From the NCBI GenBank assembly GCA_963828015.1, contig CAWHCD010000005.1:206210-270209 (forward strand): DNA of 64,000 nucleotides. The letters run 5' to 3'. A program made the translations under genes and the position numbers. The stretch's first letter is position 1. Each line of letters starts with the position of its first letter. A model generated the notes under the pieces. It was given only the letters and a program-made list of their open reading frames with translations. It was not told the origin of the DNA and did no database searches. Below are positions 1 through 9,588 of this stretch, one piece after another. Origin of the DNA: CAVPUA01 sp963828015. Lineage in GTDB: Bacteria > Actinomycetota > Actinomycetes > Mycobacteriales > Jatrophihabitantaceae.

Positions 1-3000
1 GTCGAGGCCGTGGATCTGGCCACGCAGAAGAGCGTCGACAACTCCACCTACAGCGTCGGCGGCAAGCACGTCTACAGCCTGAACTACGAGACCAGCGAGT
101 ACCGCTATTCCAGCGGCGTCACGCTGACCGACACGCTGCCGCCCGGACTGTGCCCGAACGGGACGAGCAACTACGAGGCCATCAGCAACGACCCGCTGTG
201 TGCGCCGGACGGACGCCAGCCCAGCACGCCGTACTCCGCGGTCCAGCAACTGCCCTCGGCCGGCTTCACGCTGACGTGGAACCTCGGCACGATCGCCGCC
301 GACACGAAGGCCACGATCACCTTCCCCTCGACCGACCGGGCCAGCTACAAGGACTCCAACGGGGTCATCACCCCGACGGCCGCCGGGGACACGCTCACCG
401 ACACGTCCTCGATCACCGGCACCACCCAGGCGGTCTGCACCAACGGCACCGTCGTCGACAAGACGTGCGCGACGAGCACGACGCCGATCTACGCCGGTGA
501 AGCCACGCCGCACACGGCCACGAACGGATCGTCGGCATCGGAGACGACCGGGTCGCCGGCCATCGCCAAGCGCGTTGCCACGAACACCACCAACCCGAAC
601 TGTGCCACCGCCACCTACGTCACCGCCCCGACCGTTCCCAACTACACCCAGGGCGACACCGTCTGCTTCCAGCTCGAGCTGGACTATCCGGCCGGAGTCA
701 CGACCAAGAACTCGCTCATCACCGACCTCTTCCCGGCCGGCACCAGCTACGTCGCCGGCTCGGCGCAGTACGTCACGGGGAACACGACCACCCCGGTGAC
801 GCCGGACACCTCCCAGGCCGGCGTGATCACCTGGCGCCCGGCCGACTACACCTCCGGCGGGGCGACCTACGTCAATCCAGGGGAGAAGTTCCTCGTCGTC
901 TTCGCCCTGACCCCGACCGCCGGCCCACCCGTGGCGACGACGCCGAGCATGTCCGGCAACCTGATGAAGGTCACCCAGACCGACACGGCGGGCATCGCGA
1001 TCGCCCTGCGCGCCCGGGCGCTCTATGACCTGACCGCGCCGTCGTTGTCGATCACCCACGGCGTGCAGCAGGTCAACTCCGGGCCGGTCAACGGCCCGAA
1101 CGTCGATCACGTCCAGGTCAACGACGGCGACGTGGTGACCTATCGGATCGACATCACCAACAACGGTCTGGCCCCGGCCAACAGCACGGTGGTCAAAGAG
1201 GTGCTGCCGGCCCAGTTCTCCTCGTGCGCAATGGTCTCGGCGATCTCCAACGGCGGAACGTGTGCCGTGGTCGGCGGCATCGTCACCCTGACCTGGCCGG
1301 CGGGATCCACGATCGCTCCGGCGGGCACGGTCACGCTGACGTTCGCGGTCACGGTGCCGACCAACATGGTGGCCGGTGTCGATCTGAGCAGTACCGCCAG
1401 CATCACCAGCTACCAGAACGTGCCGAACACGACGACGAGCACGCCGGTGACCTATGTCCCCGGGGTCGGGGGAGTGCCCGCGGCCAGTGACCCGACCGAC
1501 GTCTATCTGGGCACGCCGACCTTGGTCAAGACGCGCACCACCTCGGTCAGTGATACCGGCAACGACGCGACGACCCAGGCCACCATCGGCGAGACGATCC
1601 ACTACACGCTGACCCAGACCGTCCAGGCCGGCACCACGGTGTTCAACGGCGCCCTGACCGACCCGCTCGGCTCGACGCAGACCTACGTCGCCGGCACCCT
1701 CGCCTACACCGTCAACGGGGTGGCTTCGGCCGCCGGCTACACGCCCAGCGTCACGACCAACACGGTGAAGCTGGCCTTCCCGACTCAGGTCTCGGTACCG
1801 GCCACGCCGAGCACCGGAACCGTCGTCGTGGTGACCTTTGACGCCACCGTCGCCAACGTCTCGACCAACGTTCGCTCGAGCAGCCTCACCAACACGGCCA
1901 GCTTCAACTTCAAGGACTTCGCCGGCACCGCCCAGCCGCAGGAGCAGTCGGCCGTGACCACGACGGTCGTCGAACCGAGCCTGGCCGTCACCAAGACCGA
2001 CTCCGCGCCCGGCCATATGGCGATGCCCGGTGCCACCGTGCCCTACACGGTGACGGCCACCAATACGGCCGGGACCAACGTCTCGACCGCCTACAACGTT
2101 GTCGTCATCGACACGCTTCCGGTCGGCATGACCTCGCCGACCCTGGTCACCCCGGCCGGAGTGGTCACCGGTTCGCTAGCGGCCGGCTATGTGATCACCT
2201 GGACGCTGACGTCGCTGGCTCCGGGGGCCTCACAGGCGCTGACCTACTCGGCTCAGGTCCCGATGACCACGGTCGCCGGTGACACGTTCCTCAATGGCGT
2301 CGTGGCCACGACGCAGAGCCTGCCCTCGCCCACCACGGGTATCCGGACCAGCGCCGACAACATCGCCGGGTACAAGGCGACGGCGTCGGACACGGTGACC
2401 GCGTCTGCCCCCACGCTGACCAAGACCGCTTCACCGACTTCGGTGACGATCGGCCAGGACACCACGTACACCGTGACCGAATCCATCCCGGCCAACGTCG
2501 TCGTGCCTGACGCCACGGTCATCGACACCCTGCCCGACGGTATGACCTTCGATGCCTACGTCAGTTGCGTGATGTCTGACGGCACGACCTGCACCGCGCT
2601 GCCGACGCCCACGAAGGATGCCACCCTCGGAACCACCGCGTTGGCCTGGACGGTCGGGAACCTGACCGCGTCGGCGGTCGTCCGCACGATCACGATCAAG
2701 TACACCGCCTACCCGGCCCAGAAGAAGACGTCCGGCGGGGCCAAGATCGTGGCCGGTAATACCCTCAAGAACAGCGTCGCGGCCTACTGGAACACGACTG
2801 CGGTGGCCCCTCCGACCACGATCCCGCTGCCATCCGCGTTCACGCGCCACTCGGCTTCCGTGGCGGCCACGGTCACCGTGATCGAGCCCAACCTGACGAT
2901 CGTCAAGGCCGCGTCGCCGACCAGCCCGGTGCCCGGCCAGACCATCACCTACACGGTCACGGTCAAGAACACCGGAGGCTCCACGGCATACGACATCGCC

Positions 3001-6000
3001 GTGTCCGACCCGATCCCGAGTGGGTTGACGGTCAACCCGGCCAGCATCACCGGTGGTGGGACGTTGGCCGGCGGCACGATCACCTGGGCTCCGGCGGCTC
3101 TGGCGGCGAACGCCACGGTCGTCCTGACCTACACCGCCACGTTCAACCCGACGTTGTTCCATGCCGGTACCTCGATCAGCAACACCGCCTCGACAACCTA
3201 TGACGGTGTGCTCGGCGGGGTGGCCGGTGACCCGAGCCAGGTGCGCTACCGCGGCTATGGCCCGACGTCCTCGACGGCCACCATCACCCCGGTCGTCCCG
3301 GTCATCGCGCTGGCCAAGAGCACCTCGGCCGGCAAGACCGGTCACGCCTCGCCAGGCGTGCCGTTCACCTGGACCGTCACGCTGACCAACTCGACCACCG
3401 CCCCGGCCAACAGCGCGGTCATCACCGACACCTTGCCGCCCAACTGGACGTTCAACGCCGGCAGTGTCACCTACAACGGGGTCGCCGGCGCCAACCCGGT
3501 CGTCTCGGGTCAGACGCTGACGTTCACCGTGCCGGGCACGATCGTGCAGGGCACGCCGGTGATCCTGAGCTACACCGCGACGCCGTCGGTCGCTGCCCTC
3601 ACTGGGCCGGCGAACCCGAACGTCAACACCGCGTCGTCGACCTTCAAGGACGCCACCGGTGCCAGCGCTGACGCCGATGGTCCCTATCAGTCCAACAGCG
3701 ATACCGCCTCGGCGATCGTCGATTCGGCCGACCTCGCGCTGACCAAGGCCGCGATCGGGGCTGTCGTGCCCGGCGCGCCGTCGCAGTGGCAGATCACGAT
3801 CAAGAACAACGGCCCCTCCGATGCCGCCGGCCCCCTGACGGTCACCGACACCCTGCCCAGCGGCGCCACCGCGGTCAGCTGCTCGACCGGCTGGACGTCG
3901 AGCATCACCGCCTCGACCCTCACCTGCACCCGCGCCACCGGGCTGGCCAATGGCGCCACCGACACCACGCTGATCGTCACGCTGACCCTGCCGTCCTCGA
4001 CCACCGGTTCGGTCACCAACACCGCCGTCGTGGCCAGCCCGACGTATGACCCCAGTCTGCCCAACAACACCGGCTCGGCCACGGTCACAGTCACGCCCAA
4101 GGCCGACCTGGCGATCACCAAGACACACACGGGATCCTTCACCGCCGGGCAGAACGGCACGTACACGATCACCGTCTCCAACAACGGGCCGTCGGATTCG
4201 CCCGGGCCGATCCAGGTCGTCGATACCCTGCCCGCCGGATTGACCTTCGTGTCGGCGTCGGCCCCATGGGCCTGCACCGGCACCACCACCGTCACCTGCA
4301 CCTCGACGGCCGGCATCGTGGCCGGCGCGAGCGCACCGGTCCTGACCTTCACCGTGGCGGTGGCGGCCTCGACGACGGCGACCTCGCTGACCAACTCCGC
4401 AACCGTGTCCGGGCCGATCACCGACCCGGTGCCGGGCAACAACACCGCGACCGACCCGACCACGATCGCCAAGTCGGCCGATCTGAGCATCGTCAAGACC
4501 CACAACGGCGCGTTCCAGGCCGGGCTCAACAACACCTACACCCTGCAGGTGGCCAACGTCGGGCCGTCAGCTGCGGCCGCGACCGTGACCGTCAGCGACA
4601 CCCTGCCGACCGGTGAGACGTTCGTGTCCGGCACCGGTACCGGCTGGACCTGTTCGGCCGTCAGTCAGGTCGTCACCTGCTCGCTGAGCGGATCGCTCGC
4701 CGCTGGCGCGAGCGCCGGGCCGATCACGCTGACCGTGCTGCTGGGCAGCGGCGTCACCGCGCCGATCACCAACACGGCGACGGTCACCAGCCCGACCGCG
4801 GATCCAGTGCCGGGCAACAACAGTTCGACCGACACCACGGGCACGCCGGTCACCAATGCCGACGTCAGCCTGCTCAAGACCGCGAACTCGCCCGCCTTCA
4901 CCGCCGGCAGCAACGGGGTTTACACGCTCACGGTCAGCAACGCCGGCCCGGCCGACGCCGCCGGTCCGATCACGGTCACTGACCCCTTGCCGGCGGGCGA
5001 GACGTTCGTGTCGGGCACCGGAACCGGTTGGTCCTGCACAGCGGCCGGGTCGACCGTCACCTGCACCGAGTCGGCCAAGCTCGTCGCTGGTCAGTCGCTG
5101 CCCGCGATCACCCTGACCGTTGCCGTCGCGTCCGGGGCCAGCGGGTCGCTCAGCAACACCGCCACCGCCGCGAGCCCGACGACCGACCCCAACCCGGCTA
5201 ACAACTCCAGCACGGCCACGGTCACGGTCGGGGCCAGCGCCGACCTGGCGATCACCAAGACGCACACCGGCTCGTTCACCGCCGGGCAGACCGGGACCTA
5301 CGTCATCACGGTGAAGAACAACGGCCCGTCGGACTCACCCGGCCCGATTCAGGTCATCGACACGCTGCCGGCCGGAATGTCGCTCGTCTCGGCGTCGGCG
5401 CCGTGGGCCTGCTCGGGCACGACGACGCTCACCTGCATGTCGGCGGCCACGATCACCGCCGGCGCCTCCGGCCCCACGCTGACCCTGACAGTGGCCGTGG
5501 CGGCCACGGTGACCGCGACCAGCCTGTCCAACACGGCGACCGTGTCCGGGCCGATCACCGACCCGGTTCCGGGCAACAACACCGCGACCGACCCGACCAC
5601 GATCGTCACCTCGGCCGATCTGAGCATCGTCAAGACCCACAACGGCACCTTTGCCGCTGGCGTCAACGCCACCTACACCCTGCAGGTCGCCAATGCGGGC
5701 CCGTCGGCCGCGGCCAGCCCGGTCAGGGTCACCGACACCCTGCCGACCGGTTTGACGTTCGTATCCGGCACGGGCACCGGCTGGACCTGTGCCGCCGTGG
5801 GGCCGGCCGTCACCTGCACGCTCACTGGTGTGCTGGCCGCGGGGGCGAGCGCGGCGCCGATCACCCTGACCGTGCTCGTGGCCTCCTCGGTCGCCGCCTC
5901 GATCAGCAACACCGCGACCGTCTCGAGTCCGACTCCTGATCCCAACCCGAGCAACAACAGCTCGACCGATCAGACCGGGCCGGTCACCACCAACGCCGAC

Positions 6001-9000
6001 CTCAAGATCGTCAAGGTCGCCGGTGCGCCGACGTTCATCGCCGGCACCTCGGTCGGCTACACCCTCGCGGTGAGCAACCTGGGCCCAGCCGACGCCAGCG
6101 CGCCGATCACCGTCTCGGACACGTTGCCGGCCACCGAGACCTTCGTCTCGGCGACCGGTAGCGGTTGGAGCTGCTCTGCCCTGGGTGCGGTCGTCACCTG
6201 CACGTCGGCGGCGACCCTGGCCAGCGGCGGCACGCTACCGACCATCGCGCTGACGGTGACCCTCGCTTCGTCGACCACGGCGTCGGTCAGCAACACCGCC
6301 ACCGTGAGCAGTCCGACGCCGGACCCCGCGCCGGGCAACAACACCAGCACGGCCACCGTGCCGGTGATCGCCAACGCCGACCTGGCCATCACCAAGTCCC
6401 ACGTCGGCTCGTTTACCGCCGGGCAGGACGGCGTCTACACGATCGGCGTCACGAACAACGGTCCGTCGGATTCGCCCGGACCGATCACGGTGCTCGACAC
6501 GCTCCCGGCCGGGATGACCTACGTGTCCGCCTCCGGGCCGTGGTCATGCACCGGGACGACGACGGTGACCTGCTCGCTCTCGAGTGCGATCCTGGCCGGC
6601 GCGAGCGCCCCGGCCCTGACGCTGACGGTCTTGGTGGCGGCCTCGGTCACCGCGCCCAGCTTGATCAACACCGCCTCGGTGTCGGGCCCGGTCATCGATC
6701 CGGTTCCGGGTAACAACACCGCGACCGACCCGACGGCGATCCTGACCTCTGCTGACCTGAACATCGTGAAGACCCACAACGCTCCGCTGGTGGCCGGGGT
6801 GAACAACAGCTACACCCTGCAGGTGGCCAATGCCGGCCCGTCCGCTGCCGCCTCGCCGGTGACCGTGACCGATACCTTGCCGTCGACGCTCACCTACGTC
6901 TCGGCCACCGGCACCAACTGGACGTGTGCCGCCCTCGGCCAGGTCGTGACGTGCACATTGGCCGGGCCGCTGGCGGCCGGCGCCAGCGCCGCGCCGATCA
7001 CGTTGACGGTGCTGCTCGCGTCCTCGGACACGGCGCCGGTCAGCAACACGGCCTCGGTGGCCAGCCCGACCACCGACCCGAATCCGGCCGACAACAGCTC
7101 GACCGATGTCAGTGGGCCGATTGTCACGAACGCCGACCTCAAGATCGTGAAGACGGCCGGCTCGCCGACGATCACCGCCGGCACCTCCGGCACGTACATG
7201 CTGGCCGTCTCCAACCTCGGTCCGGCCGATGCCGCCGGGCCGATCACGGTCTCGGACACCTTGCCGGCGGGGGAGACGTTCATGTCCGCCAGCGGCACCG
7301 GCTGGACGTGTTCGGCCGCCGGGCTGGTCGTCACCTGCACCGCGCCGGCGAACCTCGTGGCCGGAGGGTCGTTGCCGAACATCACCCTCACGGTCGCCGT
7401 CCCGTCGGCGCAACCGGCTGGCCCGCTGACCAACACGGCCACCGTGTCCAGCCCGACCCCCGACCCGGTGCCGGGCAACAACACCAGCAGCGCCCCGGTG
7501 TCGGTCATCACCAGCGCCGACGTGACGCTGCTCAAGACCCACACGGGAGCCTTCACCCCGGGAACGGCCGGCAGCTACAGCATCCTGGTCACCAACAACG
7601 GCCCGTCCGACGCCGCCAACCTCGTGCTCACCGATCCGCTGCCGGCGGGGGAGACCCTGGTCTCGACGAGCGGTTCGCCGATCGGCGCGCTGACCTGGAC
7701 GTGCACCGGCGATGCGGCCCAGGTCGTGACGTGCAGCCTCTCCGGCCCGATGCCGAGCGGCACCTCGGCCACGATCACTGTCGACGTGTTCGTGGACCCG
7801 GGCCACACCGGCGCGAAGTTGGTCAACACGGTCACGGGCTCGAGCAGCACGCCGGATCCGACCGGCCCGCCGAGCAGTACCGACACGGTGACGGTCACCC
7901 CACTGGCTGATCTGGCGATCACCAAGACCCACACCGGGGTGGTGACCGCCGGGCAGAACGTCACCTACACGATCGGCGTGACCAACCTCGGGCCCTCCAA
8001 CGCGGCGGCCCCGCTCGCGGTCGTCGACACCCTGCCGATCGGGCTGACCTTCGTGTCCGCGACCGGCTCGGGCTGGTCGTGTGTCGGCTCGGCTGCCAGT
8101 GCCACCGTCACCTGCACCCAGTCGATCGGCCTGGTCGTCGGCAGCTCGGCGGCGCCGATCACCCTGCTCACCCACGTGGCGGCCAACGTGGCTGACGGCG
8201 TCGTGCTCGACAACAGCGCCACCGTGAGTTCGCCGACGCTCGACCCGGTTCCCGGCAACAACACCGCGCTCGACCCGACAACGGTCGGGGCGTCAGCCGA
8301 CCTGGCCATCGTCAAGTCGCACAGCGGCGCGTTCGTTCCCGGCCAGCAGGCCAGCTTCACGTTGGCCGTCACCAATCTCGGGCCCTCCGACGCAACGGCA
8401 CCGGTAACCGTCACCGACACCTTGCCGACCGGGCTGGCCTACGTGTCGGCGACCGGCACCGGCTGGACCTGCGCGGAGGCGAGCGGCACGGTGACCTGCA
8501 CGCTGGCTGGTCTGGCGTCGGCGACGGCGGCCGGCCCGATCACGCTCGTGGTCGACGTCGGCGCGGCGGCCTACCCCAGCGTAAGCAACACCGCGGGCGT
8601 CAGCAGCCCGACGGCTGACCCGGTACCGGGCAACAACAGCTCGACTGATACCGCCGCCGTCTCCCCGGTCTCGAGCCTCACCATCACCAAGACCCACACC
8701 GGTCCGGTCCTGGCCGGAGGCACCGTGGTGTACCAGGTCGGGGTCACCAACAGCGGCCTCACCGAGGACCCAGGACCGATCACCGTTACTGACGCCGTGC
8801 CGGCCGGCCTGACGTACACCTCGGTCTCCGGCGCGGGCTGGACGTGTGCGGCTGCGGCGACGCTGACCTGTCAGACCCCGGACACGCTGGCCGTCGGCGC
8901 GACCTCGACGTTCGCGCTCACCTTCGCAGTGGGTGCAGCGGCGGTGCCGTCGGTGACCAACCACGTCATGGTCACGTCGCCGGACAACACGAACACGACC

Positions 9001-9525
9001 ACTAATACCGCCGACGATCCGACCCCGGTGACCCCGGTGGCCAACCTCTCGCTGGTCAAGTCGCTGGCCGACTCGCCACTCGTATCCGGTGGGGTGGCCA
9101 CCTGGTTGCTGACGATCACCAACCTCGGCCCGTCCTCGACCAGCGGCATCACTACGGTCTCCGACGCGCTGCCGGCGGGCTTGGTCTACGTCTCGGCCAC
9201 AGGTGCGGGCTGGACGTGCGGGGCCTCGGGACAGGTCGTCACCTGCCTGAGCACCCAGGTGCTGGCCCTGCAGGCGGTCAGCGTGATCACCTTGGTCACG
9301 ACCGTCACGGCCGCGCCTGGCCCGATCTCCAACACGGCGACCGTGACCGGCTCTGCGCTTCAGACCTTGCCGGGATCGACCACCTCGACGGCGACGGCGC
9401 CGGTGATCGCGTCGCAGCTGGCCAGCACGGGTACGTCGGTGGTCGGTCTGCTGCGCCTCGCGCTGCTGTTGCTGGCCGGGGGAACCGCGTTGCTGTTCCT
9501 GGCCCGCCGCCGCCGACGGGCGTGA
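1..9525 (+). CDS. Giant DUF11-repeat cell-wall-anchored surface protein (5' end outside window)
   Basis: The frame is already open at base 1, so the GTG at 10 is probably not the true start and no signal peptide is visible. The 3171 visible residues are about 23 consecutive DUF11-type (PF01345) beta-sandwich modules of about 125 residues. Each starts like ADLAITKTHTG, has a central NNGPSDxxGPxxVxDTLPAG and ends in NTATVSSPTxDPVPGNN. The C terminus is a sortase signal: LASTG (nt 9418-9432), a hydrophobic helix and an RRRRRA tail. LAxTG is the pentapeptide preferred by class E sortases of high-GC actinobacteria. The protein is Thr/Ser/Ala/Pro-rich and nearly Lys-poor, as expected for an extracellular stalk. 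Its role as a stalk or adhesin is inferred. The large reverse-strand open frames over it are G+C shadows. Confidence 0.93.
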   Translation, partial: VEAVDLATQKSVDNSTYSVGGKHVYSLNYETSEYRYSSGVTLTDTLPPGLCPNGTSNYEAISNDPLCAPDGRQPSTPYSAVQQLPSAGFTLTWNLGTIAADTKATITFPSTDRASYKDSNGVITPTAAGDTLTDTSSITGTTQAVCTNGTVVDKTCATSTTPIYAGEATPHTATNGSSASETTGSPAIAKRVATNTTNPNCATATYVTAPTVPNYTQGDTVCFQLELDYPAGVTTKNSLITDLFPAGTSYVAGSAQYVTGNTTTPVTPDTSQAGVITWRPADYTSGGATYVNPGEKFLVVFALTPTAGPPVATTPSMSGNLMKVTQTDTAGIAIALRARALYDLTAPSLSITHGVQQVNSGPVNGPNVDHVQVNDGDVVTYRIDITNNGLAPANSTVVKEVLPAQFSSCAMVSAISNGGTCAVVGGIVTLTWPAGSTIAPAGTVTLTFAVTVPTNMVAGVDLSSTASITSYQNVPNTTTSTPVTYVPGVGGVPAASDPTDVYLGTPTLVKTRTTSVSDTGNDATTQATIGETIHYTLTQTVQAGTTVFNGALTDPLGSTQTYVAGTLAYTVNGVASAAGYTPSVTTNTVKLAFPTQVSVPATPSTGTVVVVTFDATVANVSTNVRSSSLTNTASFNFKDFAGTAQPQEQSAVTTTVVEPSLAVTKTDSAPGHMAMPGATVPYTVTATNTAGTNVSTAYNVVVIDTLPVGMTSPTLVTPAGVVTGSLAAGYVITWTLTSLAPGASQALTYSAQVPMTTVAGDTFLNGVVATTQSLPSPTTGIRTSADNIAGYKATASDTVTASAPTLTKTASPTSVTIGQDTTYTVTESIPANVVVPDATVIDTLPDGMTFDAYVSCVMSDGTTCTALPTPTKDATLGTTALAWTVGNLTASAVVRTITIKYTAYPAQKKTSGGAKIVAGNTLKNSVAAYWNTTAVAPPTTIPLPSAFTRHSASVAATVTVIEPNLTIVKAASPTSPVPGQTITYTVTVKNTGGSTAYDIAVSDPIPSGLTVNPASITGGGTLAGGTITWAPAALAANATVVLTYTATFNPTLFHAGTSISNTASTTYDGVLGGVAGDPSQVRYRGYGPTSSTATITPVVPVIALAKSTSAGKTGHASPGVPFTWTVTLTNSTTAPANSAVITDTLPPNWTFNAGSVTYNGVAGANPVVSGQTLTFTVPGTIVQGTPVILSYTATPSVAALTGPANPNVNTASSTFKDATGASADADGPYQSNSDTASAIVDSADLALTKAAIGAVVPGAPSQWQITIKNNGPSDAAGPLTVTDTLPSGATAVSCSTGWTSSITASTLTCTRATGLANGATDTTLIVTLTLPSSTTGSVTNTAVVASPTYDPSLPNNTGSATVTVTPKADLAITKTHTGSFTAGQNGTYTITVSNNGPSDSPGPIQVVDTLPAGLTFVSASAPWACTGTTTVTCTSTAGIVAGASAPVLTFTVAVAASTTATSLTNSATVSGPITDPVPGNNTATDPTTIAKSADLSIVKTHNGAFQAGLNNTYTLQVANVGPSAAAATVTVSDTLPTGETFVSGTGTGWTCSAVSQVVTCSLSGSLAAGASAGPITLTVLLGSGVTAPITNTATVTSPTADPVPGNNSSTDTTGTPVTNADVSLLKTANSPAFTAGSNGVYTLTVSNAGPADAAGPITVTDPLPAGETFVSGTGTGWSCTAAGSTVTCTESAKLVAGQSLPAITLTVAVASGASGSLSNTATAASPTTDPNPANNSSTATVTVGASADLAITKTHTGSFTAGQTGTYVITVKNNGPSDSPGPIQVIDTLPAGMSLVSASAPWACSGTTTLTCMSAATITAGASGPTLTLTVAVAATVTATSLSNTATVSGPITDPVPGNNTATDPTTIVTSADLSIVKTHNGTFAAGVNATYTLQVANAGPSAAASPVRVTDTLPTGLTFVSGTGTGWTCAAVGPAVTCTLTGVLAAGASAAPITLTVLVASSVAASISNTATVSSPTPDPNPSNNSSTDQTGPVTTNADLKIVKVAGAPTFIAGTSVGYTLAVSNLGPADASAPITVSDTLPATETFVSATGSGWSCSALGAVVTCTSAATLASGGTLPTIALTVTLASSTTASVSNTATVSSPTPDPAPGNNTSTATVPVIANADLAITKSHVGSFTAGQDGVYTIGVTNNGPSDSPGPITVLDTLPAGMTYVSASGPWSCTGTTTVTCSLSSAILAGASAPALTLTVLVAASVTAPSLINTASVSGPVIDPVPGNNTATDPTAILTSADLNIVKTHNAPLVAGVNNSYTLQVANAGPSAAASPVTVTDTLPSTLTYVSATGTNWTCAALGQVVTCTLAGPLAAGASAAPITLTVLLASSDTAPVSNTASVASPTTDPNPADNSSTDVSGPIVTNADLKIVKTAGSPTITAGTSGTYMLAVSNLGPADAAGPITVSDTLPAGETFMSASGTGWTCSAAGLVVTCTAPANLVAGGSLPNITLTVAVPSAQPAGPLTNTATVSSPTPDPVPGNNTSSAPVSVITSADVTLLKTHTGAFTPGTAGSYSILVTNNGPSDAANLVLTDPLPAGETLVSTSGSPIGALTWTCTGDAAQVVTCSLSGPMPSGTSATITVDVFVDPGHTGAKLVNTVTGSSSTPDPTGPPSSTDTVTVTPLADLAITKTHTGVVTAGQNVTYTIGVTNLGPSNAAAPLAVVDTLPIGLTFVSATGSGWSCVGSAASATVTCTQSIGLVVGSSAAPITLLTHVAANVADGVVLDNSATVSSPTLDPVPGNNTALDPTTVGASADLAIVKSHSGAFVPGQQASFTLAVTNLGPSDATAPVTVTDTLPTGLAYVSATGTGWTCAEASGTVTCTLAGLASATAAGPITLVVDVGAAAYPSVSNTAGVSSPTADPVPGNNSSTDTAAVSPVSSLTITKTHTGPVLAGGTVVYQVGVTNSGLTEDPGPITVTDAVPAGLTYTSVSGAGWTCAAAATLTCQTPDTLAVGATSTFALTFAVGAAAVPSVTNHVMVTSPDNTNTTTNTADDPTPVTPVANLSLVKSLADSPLVSGGVATWLLTITNLGPSSTSGITTVSDALPAGLVYVSATGAGWTCGASGQVVTCLSTQVLALQAVSVITLVTTVTAAPGPISNTATVTGSALQTLPGSTTSTATAPVIASQLASTGTSVVGLLRLALLLLAGGTALLFLARRRRRA
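4102..7512 (+). repeat. Three tandem copies of a 1137-bp higher-order DUF11 triad
   Basis: Module starts were measured on the Ala codon of ADL/ADV. Type A lies at 4102, 5239 and 6376; type B (ADLSIVKTHNG-like) at 4477, 5614 and 6751; type C (ADLKIVK-like) at 4858, 5995 and 7132. Every same-type distance is exactly 1137 bp (379 codons), built from modules of 125, 127 and 127 codons. Same-type modules resemble each other more than their neighbours, so whole triads were duplicated rather than single modules. Confidence 0.9.
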
Positions 9526-9576
9526 ATCGTTCGCGAACCGTCAGATCGTTCATAGCTGGGCCACGGCCACATCTCG

Positions 9577-9582
9577 TAGCCT
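9577..9582 (+). promoter_or_regulatory. -10 box TAGCCT of a probably leaderless dipZ transcript
   Basis: TAGCCT lies 6 nt before the ATG at 9589. There is no Shine-Dalgarno sequence between them, so transcription probably starts at or next to the start codon. Confidence 0.5.
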
Positions 9583-9588
9583 GAACCG

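Noticed and set aside
2431..4503. 690-codon reverse open frame within the DUF11 gene
   Set aside because: Antisense of the repeat array; its periodicity copies the DUF11 modules.
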